Both the position numbers and the translations under genes were made by a program. Below the pieces are notes generated by a model, which had not been told where the DNA came from, searched no databases, and saw only the letters and a program-made list of their open reading frames with translations. DNA of 52,807 nt, from contig NZ_JBLBVK010000037.1 in the NCBI RefSeq assembly GCF_047314965.1, forward strand, positions 1 to 52,807. The letters run 5' to 3'. Source of the stretch: JAVJUV01 sp047314965. GTDB taxonomy: Bacteria; Pseudomonadota; Alphaproteobacteria; Rhodobacterales; Rhodobacteraceae. Positions within the stretch are counted from its first letter, which is position 1. Every line of letters begins with the position of its first letter. Below are positions 25,722 through 33,692 of this stretch, in pieces.

Positions 25722-27032
25722 TCAGGCGCTCGCTCGCTCGGTATTGTCCGAAGGATTGAGGCGCGGGTGGGTTTCCTCGGCCAGCCAGAAAAGAATGAAG
25801 CCGGATACGAACATTGATATCGCAACAAACCAGAATGCTGGTTCTGCAGCACCCGTCAGGCTGGCGGCGAGGCCAAGCCCAAGCGCACCGATCGCATAGC
25901 CGAGGTCGCGCCAGAAGCGGTAGATGCCAATGGCCGATCCGCGCCAGGCCGGCGGTGTTATGTCGGCAACCGCCGCCGAGAGATTCGGATAGAGAAGGGC
26001 CATGCCGAAGCCTGCAACCCCGGCAGAGACCGACCACCAGAACGCGCCCGAGCCCATCACCACCATGGCCACGCCAGCGCCGCAGATCCACATGCCGAGC
26101 ACGTTGGGCCAGAACCGACCGACATGATCTGAAAGCCGCCCGGTCAAGAGCTGCGAACCGCCCCAGACGAAGCCGTAGACGCCGACAATCCAGCCCACCT
26201 CGGTCAGGCTGGCGCCTCGACTCACGAGGAAGACAGGGAACAGCGCCCAGACCAGCGCATCGACGAACTTCTCGACAAGTCCGGCCTGGCTGATCGCGAA
26301 TAGACGCCTGTCGCGCCAGCTCATCGTCGCGAAGACCTCACCTGTCTTGGGATGCTCGGAGACGCCTCGGGGGTAGCGCGGTGGGTTCTTCGGCGGCGCA
26401 GCCTTGTAAGCGGCACTCTCAGCCCGGGCCCATGGCAACGTGTCCTTAACCCAGACAACCGTCAGCACCAGCGCCGACAGCACCACGGCCATGCCGAAGG
26501 CTAGGAGGCCAGTCCGCGCACCCAGCCATTCCGCCGCATAGGCGGTGAGGATGCCGGCCAGCGCCACACCGACGTAGCCAGAGAACTCATTGAGACCCAT
26601 CGTCAGCCCGCGCTCCTCGGCCCGGGTGATATCCAGCTTCGCGGTCTGAGTCATCGACCAGCAGAGTCCCTGATTCACGCCTAGGAGCATCGTCGCGGCC
26701 ACGATCCAGACCCAGCCTTGTGCCGCCCAGATCATCACGGGGATTGGCAGCGCCACGACCCAACCCAAGAACAGCACGCGTTTGCGGCCAATCCGCTCAG
26801 ACCAGCTCCCAGCGACGAAGTTCATCACCGCCTTCACCACTCCGAACGCTACGACGAAGGAAGTGAGCAGCAGGAAAGATCCTCGGTCGAGCCCGAATTC
26901 GCTTTCCGCCAAGGCCGGGACGACCGTGCGTGTCATGCCGATGGCGAACCCCACCAGCATCACCTGGATCAGCTGGTGTACGACCTGTTCGATGTTCGGG
27001 CGGATGCCGTGCCGAAGATCGCCTTTATTCAT
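25722..27032 (-). CDS. Major facilitator superfamily transporter
   Basis: A 436-aa inner-membrane protein with about twelve hydrophobic segments in two halves, split by a hydrophilic central loop (residues about 205-240, rich in Pro/Lys). The loop between helices 2 and 3 reads GSWSERIGRKRVLFLGW, the MFS motif A, and the equivalent second-half loop GRLSDHVGRFWPNV repeats it. The start ATG 27032 has AAGGA about 9 bases upstream. It lies 95 bases downstream of a LysR gene on the same strand, so the two may be co-expressed. MFS members carry drugs, sugars or organic acids; sequence alone does not give the substrate. Confidence 0.88.
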   Translation of the reverse strand: MNKGDLRHGIRPNIEQVVHQLIQVMLVGFAIGMTRTVVPALAESEFGLDRGSFLLLTSFVVAFGVVKAVMNFVAGSWSERIGRKRVLFLGWVVALPIPVMIWAAQGWVWIVAATMLLGVNQGLCWSMTQTAKLDITRAEERGLTMGLNEFSGYVGVALAGILTAYAAEWLGARTGLLAFGMAVVLSALVLTVVWVKDTLPWARAESAAYKAAPPKNPPRYPRGVSEHPKTGEVFATMSWRDRRLFAISQAGLVEKFVDALVWALFPVFLVSRGASLTEVGWIVGVYGFVWGGSQLLTGRLSDHVGRFWPNVLGMWICGAGVAMVVMGSGAFWWSVSAGVAGFGMALLYPNLSAAVADITPPAWRGSAIGIYRFWRDLGYAIGALGLGLAASLTGAAEPAFWFVAISMFVSGFILFWLAEETHPRLNPSDNTERASA

Positions 27033-27127
27033 TCCAGGGGTTCCTTAGGCGTCATTCAGGGATAGCCTGCCAATAGCCTTACTTCCCACACGTCACACCT
27101 CAAAGCCTGAAACCAAATGATTCAAGG

Positions 27128-28063
27128 TCAGCGACCCAGCAGGCCCTCAACCTCATCGCGGTAAGTCTCAGATTCGGCAGCCATCCAATCTCTGAAATCG
27201 TTTTGCGTCTTGGAACGAGCCCGACCCCGTAACGAGACAAGCCGGTACGAGAACTCCGACCGCACCGCAGACTTGCCTCCAAAGGGCATGATCATCGAAC
27301 CGTCGGCAAGAGCGGAAAAAGACTCAACCATTCCGCAAAGCACGATTCCCAGTCCTTCCCTTGCGCCCTTCAGACCGGAACTGAGGCGAGGAAACTCCGG
27401 AATGGTCCCTCTCTCTTCGTACTCAAGACCGAACTTCTTGCTCCAACGCGCCCAGTTCAGCCAACCGGGATCGGTGGTCTCTTCCTTGACGTGAATGAGT
27501 GGAACGCCGTCGAGCGACGTGGTGCTCTCCGAAAGGCAGTATTGAGCTGCAAACTCCGGAGTACAAATCGGCACCACGCATCCGTCAAAAAGGAACACAC
27601 TCTCGTGTGTGTCATCAGGCTCCGGACCAAAACGGATGACAAAATCGAACTCCTCTGATCGCAAGTCGACGAGACGGTGTGTTGTGTCGATCCGTAAATC
27701 AAACTGATCGCAAATAGCGTAAAAGCTCGGCAGGCGCGGCGTCAGCCAGTACTCTGCGATTGCCAAGCTCGTCGAGATCGAAAGACGGTTGTCCAGAACG
27801 GGCTCTTTTAGCCTCTTAAGAACGGTGCTGATGGACCCAAAACCGGCCGTTAGCTCCGTTGCCACGCCAACGGCGGCCTCGGTAGGTAGCGCTCCGGAAG
27901 GTTTGCGAACGAACAACTGGCAACCAACGTATTCTTCAAGCCCACGGATTTGCTGCCCGACGGCTGCAGTTGTGACCCCAAGATCATCTGCGGCCAAGCG
28001 AAAGCTGCCAGTCCGTAATGCCGCCTCTAATGCGCGCAAGGCGCTGAGATGTGAGGTTCTCAC
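27128..28063 (-). CDS. LysR-family transcriptional regulator (GcvA-like)
   Basis: A 311-aa regulator that starts at GTG 28063. Residues 1-60 form the winged HTH (LSALRALEAALRTGSFRLAA, then DDLGVTTAAVGQQIRGLEEY and GCQLFVRK). The rest is the periplasmic-binding-like effector domain, with RLVDLRSEEFDFVIRFGPEP in the GcvA-subgroup style. The gene is divergent from the secreted protein-OsmC-GFA operon across 242 bases, the usual arrangement for a LysR protein and its target. It also precedes the MFS gene on its own strand. A T-N11-A operator would be expected in the gap, but I cannot single one out. Ligand unknown. Confidence 0.88.
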   Translation of the reverse strand: MRTSHLSALRALEAALRTGSFRLAADDLGVTTAAVGQQIRGLEEYVGCQLFVRKPSGALPTEAAVGVATELTAGFGSISTVLKRLKEPVLDNRLSISTSLAIAEYWLTPRLPSFYAICDQFDLRIDTTHRLVDLRSEEFDFVIRFGPEPDDTHESVFLFDGCVVPICTPEFAAQYCLSESTTSLDGVPLIHVKEETTDPGWLNWARWSKKFGLEYEERGTIPEFPRLSSGLKGAREGLGIVLCGMVESFSALADGSMIMPFGGKSAVRSEFSYRLVSLRGRARSKTQNDFRDWMAAESETYRDEVEGLLGR

Positions 28064-28305
28064 CGTCTAGCCTAAAGTTCCACTTTATGCATGCAAAGAA
28101 CAAATGACATGACACCGGGCGAAAATCAATTGAGCTTATATCTGTCGACGATGGACACGCTGCCAGGGTGATAGGTTTTCTACATGCTGTATGCGTTCGA
28201 CCTAGTGTGGCGCAGGAGCACGGACCCCGCCCAAGCTCTGGGTCTTCCACTTCGTGTTCCGTTTGAGAAGCGACGAGAGATCAATTGAGAAAGGGAGTAA
28301 GAACC

Positions 28306-28878
28306 ATGGGAATTCGTTTTATAGCCAGAGCTGGAAAAGCTGTCGGCGCAGCCGCTGCCTTTATTGTTGCGGGCGGAATGGCAACTTCGGCTTTTGCGGA
28401 GTCGAACGAAGAAAAAATCGCCAGAGCTATGTCGGCCGCACCCTCGGACATCAGCGAGAATGCGACCATCATGGACGTGGATGGGACGATCCTCAGAGAA
28501 GGCAGCAACGAGTGGGTATGCCTGCCAGGTGTCGGGCTTATCCCTGGCGACAAGCATCCAATGTGCAATGATCCTGTCTGGATGAAGTGGATGGCCGCCG
28601 TCGGGTCTGGAACTGAATTCTCCACTGATGTCGTGGGCGTTTCGTACATGCTTCAGGGCGATGCGATGGTGAACAACGACAACCCTATGGCAACAGATCC
28701 AAATGATGGAGGCGTGTGGGTACAGGACGGTCCACACTTGATGATGTTGTTTCCCAACAGGGACTTGGTTGCGAACCTGCCACGCGATCCCTTCGTCGGC
28801 GGCTCCTATGTCATGTGGGGCGACACCCCATTGTGGCATGTCATGGTCCCCGTCGAGGCCAAAGAAAACACCAACTGA
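28306..28878 (+). CDS. Secreted protein of unknown function (LysR-linked operon)
   Basis: A 190-aa protein. I choose ATG 28306, 8 bases after GGGAG, over an upstream TTG. Residues 1-29 form a signal peptide (GKAVGAAAAFIVAGGMATSA, cleavage before ESNEEK). The mature part holds MDVDGTILREGSNEWVCLPG, a second Cys in HPMCNDPVWMKWM, and a Trp/Met-rich end (GGSYVMWGDTPLWHVMVPVE). Two cysteines about 22 residues apart may form a disulphide bond. I recognise no catalytic motif. It is first of three genes (27 bases to osmC, then GFA) facing a LysR regulator, so it is probably induced with them. Function cannot be assigned. Confidence 0.75.
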   Translation: MGIRFIARAGKAVGAAAAFIVAGGMATSAFAESNEEKIARAMSAAPSDISENATIMDVDGTILREGSNEWVCLPGVGLIPGDKHPMCNDPVWMKWMAAVGSGTEFSTDVVGVSYMLQGDAMVNNDNPMATDPNDGGVWVQDGPHLMMLFPNRDLVANLPRDPFVGGSYVMWGDTPLWHVMVPVEAKENTN

Positions 28879-28905
28879 CGCTTTGCTACTGGACGGGAGA
28901 ACACT

Positions 28906-29421
28906 ATGTCGATCAAACACATCCAGGATTCAGTGAATGGCGTTATCGCCTACCTCAAAGAGAACCCCGATGAGGCAGTGAGCACCAGCCCACCCATCAC
29001 AGCGGTCATGGAGAGTGGGTTGCGTTGCAGAGCCACGGGAGACAAGGGTCAGTCCGTAGTCACTGATATGCCGCAGGCGGTCGGCGGTGGCGGCTCAGCA
29101 CCGTCGCCGGGCTGGTTATCTCGCGCAGCTCTGGCAACCTGTGACGCCACCAGAATTGCTCTGCGCGCGGCTGAACTGGGCATAGAGTTGGACACGCTCG
29201 AGGTCACAACTGATAGCGTGGATGACGACCGTGGACTCTTTGGTGTGGACCCCTCAGTTCGTGCTGGCTCTCTGAGCCTGCGGACAAGGGTGAAAATTGG
29301 CGCCGCGGGAGTTAGCGAAAAGGTTCTGTGGGAAATCGTTGACTACGCGGTCAGTCATTCCCCAGTCGCTGACGCATGCCGGCGTGAAACGCCCTCAACT
29401 TTAGAAGTCAAAATCACCTGA
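28906..29421 (+). CDS. OsmC family protein
   Basis: A 171-aa cytoplasmic protein with GGGAG 8 bases before ATG 28906. The family pattern is visible: an N-terminal helix and strand pair, then PGWLSRAALATCDATRIALR with the first redox cysteine on the central helix, AAELGIELDTLEVTTDSVDD, and a second cysteine in YAVSHSPVADACRRE. OsmC/Ohr proteins reduce organic hydroperoxides through this cysteine pair; broader OsmC members of this length are less defined. It is the middle gene of a three-gene operon with a secreted protein and a GFA-type enzyme, which points to detoxification of an electrophile or peroxide. The peroxidase role is inferred from the family. Confidence 0.85.
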   Translation: MSIKHIQDSVNGVIAYLKENPDEAVSTSPPITAVMESGLRCRATGDKGQSVVTDMPQAVGGGGSAPSPGWLSRAALATCDATRIALRAAELGIELDTLEVTTDSVDDDRGLFGVDPSVRAGSLSLRTRVKIGAAGVSEKVLWEIVDYAVSHSPVADACRRETPSTLEVKIT

Positions 29422-29444
29422 CAGCTAATAAGGAGTGCAGCCCC

Positions 29445-29951
29445 ATGAACACCCAAACTCATACCCGTGAAGGGGGCTGCACATGTGGTCATGTGCGCTA
29501 TCAGGTGGTTTCAGAACCGATGATTGTTCATGGATGTCATTGCCGAGGTTGCCAAAAGAACTCCGGCTCTGCCTTCGCAGTAAATGCGCTCTTTGAGGCC
29601 GATCGCGTTACGGTTGTTTCAGGTACAGTAGAGGAAATTGCGGTTCCGACGCCGAGTGGAACCGGTCAAGATATTACCCGCTGCACTAAATGCAAAGTTG
29701 CTGTTTGGAGCAACTACAACATGGGCGGTCTGCGTAAACATATTCGTTTCATTCGTGTCGGCACCCTTGATGATCCTGACCAGTTCCCGCCGGATGTGCA
29801 CATATATACCTCCTCGAAACAGCCCTGGGTCATTTTGCCATCGGCCGATCGTAGGGTAAGCGAATTCTATGAGTTCGCGGAGACTTGGTCGCCAGCGAGT
29901 CTGGAGCGTCTTTCTAAGATTGAAGCGACAGCTGGAATCAAGATTTCCTGA
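29445..29951 (+). CDS. GFA/CENP-V-like zinc protein (glutathione-dependent formaldehyde-activating type)
   Basis: A 168-aa cytoplasmic protein with AAGGAG 9 bases before ATG 29445. Zinc ligands are in place: CTCGHVRY near residue 12, then HGCHCRGCQKNSGSAF and CTKCKVAVWSNY. This is the Gfa fold of S-(hydroxymethyl)glutathione synthase and many relatives that act on glutathione or thiol adducts. The C-terminal segment with HIYTSSKQPWVILP matches the common end of the family. It closes the LysR-facing operon. No true formaldehyde pathway genes lie nearby, so another thiol adduct may be the substrate. The family call is firm and the reaction is not. Confidence 0.87.
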   Translation: MNTQTHTREGGCTCGHVRYQVVSEPMIVHGCHCRGCQKNSGSAFAVNALFEADRVTVVSGTVEEIAVPTPSGTGQDITRCTKCKVAVWSNYNMGGLRKHIRFIRVGTLDDPDQFPPDVHIYTSSKQPWVILPSADRRVSEFYEFAETWSPASLERLSKIEATAGIKIS

Positions 29952-30343
29952 ATAAGCAGACTATACTGCAGTCGGAACCAATGTCCGCTCGGGGCTGATT
30001 GTGATGAAAAACTCTACTTGAGCGGCGCGTCTTCGGCTGATTCACTTCTCCTGAGGCAAGGGAGAAGTGGCGATGATGGGACCGAGGCAGTTAGCACAGG
30101 GCGCGCTGTTCTACGAGTTCTCGATCGAGGATCACGTGCCGCCGGATCATCTGTTGAGAACCATGGACCGGTTCGTCGATCTCGGTGATGCCCTCAGCAG
30201 CAAGGGTACTTCAGCTGGCTTAACCGGGGGCTTACTGAGCCCCTGACCCTTTGCGACGACCTCAACATCCATTCTTGATTTGTATCAATGCAACTTGAGA
30301 AAGATCGTACACAGTCAATAGCTAGAATATGGGGGAAGTGCCA
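29952..30343. other. Gap with transposase fragment
   Basis: 392 bases between the GFA gene and the lipoprotein gene. They hold the transposase start fragment at 30073-30246. Just before it, CACTTCTCC (30042-30050) and GGAGAAGTG (30061-30069) form a perfect 9-bp inverted repeat, perhaps part of the element's end. Confidence 0.55.
30073..30246 (+). pseudogene. N-terminal fragment of an IS5/IS1182-type transposase
   Basis: ATG 30073 opens MMGPRQLAQGALFYEFSIED followed by HVPPDHLLRTMDRFVDLGD, the well-known start of a transposase group common in alphaproteobacteria (usually MMG-x-RQ-x-AQ-x-x-LFYEFSLD-x-HVP-x-DHLLR). After about codon 40 (near 30192) similarity ends and the frame runs to TGA at 30246. 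The catalytic DDE domain is missing, so this is a dead remnant of an insertion sequence. Confidence 0.75.
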
Positions 30344-30958
30344 ATGAATGCGGTGAAATTCTCTGCCTTGACGGCTGTTTTCGCTTTGCTTGCGGGCTGT
30401 GACGGGCCTGGAAACGCGGGTTTTGGAACGCAAAGGCTGATTGGTCCCGGAGCGACTCTTGCAGAGGCAGAAACGGCATTCACCGAACTTGAGACTCGTG
30501 TCCTTGACGTCAAGTTGACCGAAGGCAATACGCAATACACGAATCTTCCGACAGAAACTGTCGGGTATCGGGGGATCATTAGCGGTGGACCGGGAGCTGA
30601 CGGCACTGGTGACTTTACTCACTATGCAGATTTGAGTTTGAGCACTGACTTCAACGATGTGACTGGTTCGGTGACCAATTTCACTACGGATGTGGTCGGT
30701 TTTGAGAATCCAACAGGCACCATCGATATTACAGGCACTGTCTCTGACGGGGCACCGGTGGCAGTCATCAACTTCAGCGGCTCCGGCGCCCTGATCGGAA
30801 CTGGTGTTGAAGCGGACTACACCATGTCTACAACAAGCGGCAACTTCTTGGGAAGCGATGGCTCTGCCCTTGAAGGTAGCCAAGAATCTGACTTCGATTG
30901 GACGTTCGGTCGAGTTGGTACAGATATTTCAGACGGCGACTGGTACGCCGAACGCTAA
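30344..30958 (+). CDS. Putative lipoprotein, beta-rich, function unknown
   Basis: A 204-aa protein. ATG 30344 follows GGGGGAAG by 7 bases; an ATG 15 bases earlier is part of that ribosome site. MNAVKFSALTAVFALLAGC is a lipoprotein signal with Cys at 19, followed by Asp at +2, which in E. coli would favour the inner membrane. The mature part is rich in Gly, Thr, Ser and Asp with alternating hydrophobics (YADLSLSTDFNDVTGSVTNF, then GFENPTGTIDITGTVSDGAP and FDWTFGRVGTDIS). This looks like a small beta-barrel of the kind found in TbpB-like surface lipoproteins, although that resemblance is weak. No operon partner. Confidence 0.7.
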   Translation: MNAVKFSALTAVFALLAGCDGPGNAGFGTQRLIGPGATLAEAETAFTELETRVLDVKLTEGNTQYTNLPTETVGYRGIISGGPGADGTGDFTHYADLSLSTDFNDVTGSVTNFTTDVVGFENPTGTIDITGTVSDGAPVAVINFSGSGALIGTGVEADYTMSTTSGNFLGSDGSALEGSQESDFDWTFGRVGTDISDGDWYAER

Positions 30959-31211
30959 GGCTGCTGTACCCTTATCAACGGTCTGAGTTCTAAACACGAC
31001 AAGTATGTTGGCTCCGTCCAACTCACCACCGACCTCGCCAAAGCGCATACCGCTGGACCGTCGACGGGCTAAACCGCTCGCCATTGAACGTATGGTTGAG
31101 AGAAATGATTACCACGTCTGCCAAGAGCTGTGGCTGAACCAAGGCATAGCTAACCCTAGGTTTCTTCAGTCGACCTTTAGACTGTCTGCCGGAAAGAGAC
31201 CTGTGGAGATT

Positions 31212-32378
31212 TCAGGTACACACAAGCGGAAGGGACACAGGACTTCGGAAATTCGATGAAGGGACCCAGTCGAAATCTCGACTGCCAAGTTCGAAATCCG
31301 GGATACGGGCAAGCAGTCGGCTTACGGCGATTCCCGTTACCATCCGGGCAAATCCGCTTCCGATGCAAAAGTGCTTTCCGGTCCCAAACCCGAGGTGCCC
31401 ACGCGGGTTTCGATCGATATCGAAGACATCGGCATTCGGAAACTTTCGCTCATCACGATTTGTCGACCCATAGGCCAATACCACCGTTTCACCTGGGTGG
31501 ATCAGCTGTCCGTGGAGTTCAACGCTCTTCGTTGCCGTGCGCCTGAAGCGCTGGGCTGAAGTGTTGAACCTTAGCGACTCCTCGATGGCTTGCGGCAGAA
31601 GGCTGAGGTCCGAGGCAATGCGACGCCGACTGTCGGCGTGATCTGCCAGGTTAAGCGCGAAGATGCTCATGAAGCTGGAGAGGGACTCGACACCGGCCAC
31701 CACGAACATCGTTGTGGAAAGCATCACTTCCCGGTCCGTCAGTTTTTCTCCGTCAACTTCGGCTTCGGCAAGCGCAGTGATCAGGTCATTGGCCGGGCGC
31801 CTGCGTCGCTCCGCGATCTCGTCTGCCAGGAAATCTGTCAACTCAGCGAAAGCCTCGTTGAGCTGAGGGTTTCTGCCCCGCGCCTCTTTGTCCGTGGATA
31901 TTGAAAGCACCACCTTGTGACGGGTCTCTGCAGGATCGCGTTCTGGCAAACCCAGAAGAGCGAAAATCGTTTTCACAGTCACTTGGCTCGAGAAATCGGC
32001 GACGAAGTCGAAGCCATCCATGCCTGCGAGTAGGTTGATCGTCGCATCCACGATCGCCTCCGTTCGCGGGGCAAGCTCTTCTACCGCTTTGCGGGTGAAT
32101 GCACTCTGCGCAAGCGATCTCAGACGATCATGGTGCGGCGGATCGGTCGTTCCAAGCGTACCACCCGAGCGCCCTGGTATCTCGTCGATAAGGTTCCCGC
32201 GAAGGGACGAGAATGTCTCCCAATCCTGGGCGGCTTTGGCTACGTCCTCGTATCGCGACAAGATCCAAAGGCCGGCGCTGTCGCTCCAATAGCAGGGCGC
32301 TTTTTCCCGCAACTTCGCGTATCCGGGAAACGGATCCGCGTCGATTTCATGCGAATAGAGCTCAAACAGTTCCCCCAT
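31212..32378 (-). CDS. Cytochrome P450
   Basis: A 388-aa soluble bacterial P450. I start it at ATG 32378, which has GGAG 8 bases upstream; an ATG 27 bases earlier encodes that ribosome site. Key features are the I-helix FVVAGVESLSS, in which the usual AGx(D/E)TT threonine is serine, the K-helix ExxR in AIEESLRFNTSAQR and the haem loop LGFGTGKHFCIGSGFAR with the cysteine ligand. GTTDPPHHDRLRSLAQSAFT is the typical C-helix region. It should hydroxylate a small hydrophobic substrate in the cytoplasm, using external ferredoxin and reductase, neither of which is encoded in this window. Neighbours give no clue to the substrate. Confidence 0.93.
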   Translation of the reverse strand: MGELFELYSHEIDADPFPGYAKLREKAPCYWSDSAGLWILSRYEDVAKAAQDWETFSSLRGNLIDEIPGRSGGTLGTTDPPHHDRLRSLAQSAFTRKAVEELAPRTEAIVDATINLLAGMDGFDFVADFSSQVTVKTIFALLGLPERDPAETRHKVVLSISTDKEARGRNPQLNEAFAELTDFLADEIAERRRRPANDLITALAEAEVDGEKLTDREVMLSTTMFVVAGVESLSSFMSIFALNLADHADSRRRIASDLSLLPQAIEESLRFNTSAQRFRRTATKSVELHGQLIHPGETVVLAYGSTNRDERKFPNADVFDIDRNPRGHLGFGTGKHFCIGSGFARMVTGIAVSRLLARIPDFELGSRDFDWVPSSNFRSPVSLPLVCT

Positions 32379-32882
32379 CCTTGGAACTCCTTTTTTCTGA
32401 TGCACTAAAGTCTAGCACGTGACATTGGCATCCCAGAAATTGCTAGAAAGCCAGCGTCCCATTTGTCGGCTCAATGATCAAAGAGCAATTATAGCCGATC
32501 AGATGCCGCACTCCGCAATTCACAGCGGACAAAACCGAATGCTTTGACTCTCTACTGGAGTAGTGAACGGCTCCTTCGTCCGCGATGCGGTCATCGAGCT
32601 CATTCTGACGAAGGTCTGCTCTGCCCGCTCAAGCTGACTTTCGCTTACGAACGGACGGATCGCGATCGGCCAATGGCGGCTTCTTACAGCTGCGTACATT
32701 CGCAGAAATCAGGGTAGTGACCGAGTTGCGGGACAAAGGCGACTTTGGCGATGGTCATAATCCTGACCACCGTAACCCTTTTGTCAGATGGCCGCGCTCG
32801 GTCGGTGTCCCACATTTGAAGGACATACAAACACGAGGGCTTCCAGGATGCTTCTGTGCATCCATAGAAACGGAAGCCTGTT
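32379..32882. other. Intergenic gap holding MITE-like copy B
   Basis: 504 bases between two divergent genes. MITE-like copy B fills 32580-32731. At 32784-32791 TGTCAGAT recalls the right arm of the 27-nt palindromes. GGATGC and GCATCC form a small hairpin at 32848-32865, close to the DUF1194 start. Confidence 0.55.
32580..32731 (-). repeat. MITE-like element, full copy B (inverted)
   Basis: The same 152 bases as copy A in reverse orientation, with nine substitutions and no indel by my alignment. The right end keeps CCGCAACTCGGTCA (minus strand, from 32731). The other end reads CCGCGATGCGGTCAT on the plus strand (32580-32594), so its terminal repeat has begun to decay. Confidence 0.78.
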
Positions 32883-33692
32883 ATGAACAATATCCTTTCC
32901 TGCTCTGCCGGATGCGTTCTAGCGCTGGTTGGCTCAGCTGCCTCAAGCCAATCAACAGAATTGGACCCGTTGGAAGTAGATCTGGAATTGGTACTCGCCG
33001 CGGATCGATCCGGCTCGATGTCGGCCGACCTTCGCTCGAGTCAGCGACTTGGGTTTGCTGCTGCCTTCCGCGATCGCGAACTTCAGCGCGCCATAGTTTC
33101 CGGACCCATCGGCAAAATCGCCGTTCTGTACTTCGAATGGTCGGATCGGGCTGATCAGGAAGTGATCATTCCCTGGACCGTGCTCGCGTCCGCTGAGGAC
33201 ATGAATGCATTCGCGAATACTCTGCAACATGCGGCCATTGCGTCAGACGGTGGGGAGACTTCGATCTCGGCTGCAATGATGTTCGCGGTCGAAGAACTGG
33301 AGACCAACAGGTTTTCCTCGTATCGTCGGGTCGTCGACATTTCGGGAAACGGGCGCAACAGCAGCGGTCAGCCGGTTGAAATCGGTCTGCGCGCGCTGCG
33401 TGCAGTGGGTGCGACGGTCAACGGTCTTGCATTGCCAGAGACGACGTATGGAAACGCGGGGCCCTATGATAAGCTTTTCACTGGCTTCGATGGTCCCATA
33501 GAAGACTACTACCGGCGCGAAGTCATCGGCGGACCCGGCGCATTCGCGATCGTTGTCGATCCTGACAACGGTTTTGCCGATGAGATCCTGCGCAAGCTGG
33601 TTCTGGAGGTGGCATGGAACGGAAGCACGAACGACTTCCATGGAAGGAAGCCCGCAACCATGATGACGACCGAAACGCCATCATTTCGGTGA
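32883..33692 (+). CDS. Secreted DUF1194 (von Willebrand A-like) protein
   Basis: A 269-aa protein from ATG 32883 with a Sec signal (residues 1-22, cleavage after ASS near SQS). VDLELVLAADRSGSMSADL holds a MIDAS-type D-x-S-G-S-x-S, and the fold continues with FAAAFRDRELQRAIVSGPIG, IAVLYFEWSDRADQEVIIPW and VVDISGNGRNSSG. The order of these elements is that of DUF1194, a vWA-like exported family common in rhodobacters with no fixed function. It probably binds a metal and a protein partner in the periplasm. Its last 79 bases overlap the next gene in another frame. The family usually ends near KLVLEVAW, so the final 20 residues may be an extension by readthrough into the neighbour. Confidence 0.83.
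   Translation: MNNILSCSAGCVLALVGSAASSQSTELDPLEVDLELVLAADRSGSMSADLRSSQRLGFAAAFRDRELQRAIVSGPIGKIAVLYFEWSDRADQEVIIPWTVLASAEDMNAFANTLQHAAIASDGGETSISAAMMFAVEELETNRFSSYRRVVDISGNGRNSSGQPVEIGLRALRAVGATVNGLALPETTYGNAGPYDKLFTGFDGPIEDYYRREVIGGPGAFAIVVDPDNGFADEILRKLVLEVAWNGSTNDFHGRKPATMMTTETPSFR

Noticed and set aside
30194..30883. Minus-strand frame of 229 codons
   Set aside because: Antisense to the lipoprotein gene, which has a lipobox and a strong ribosome site.
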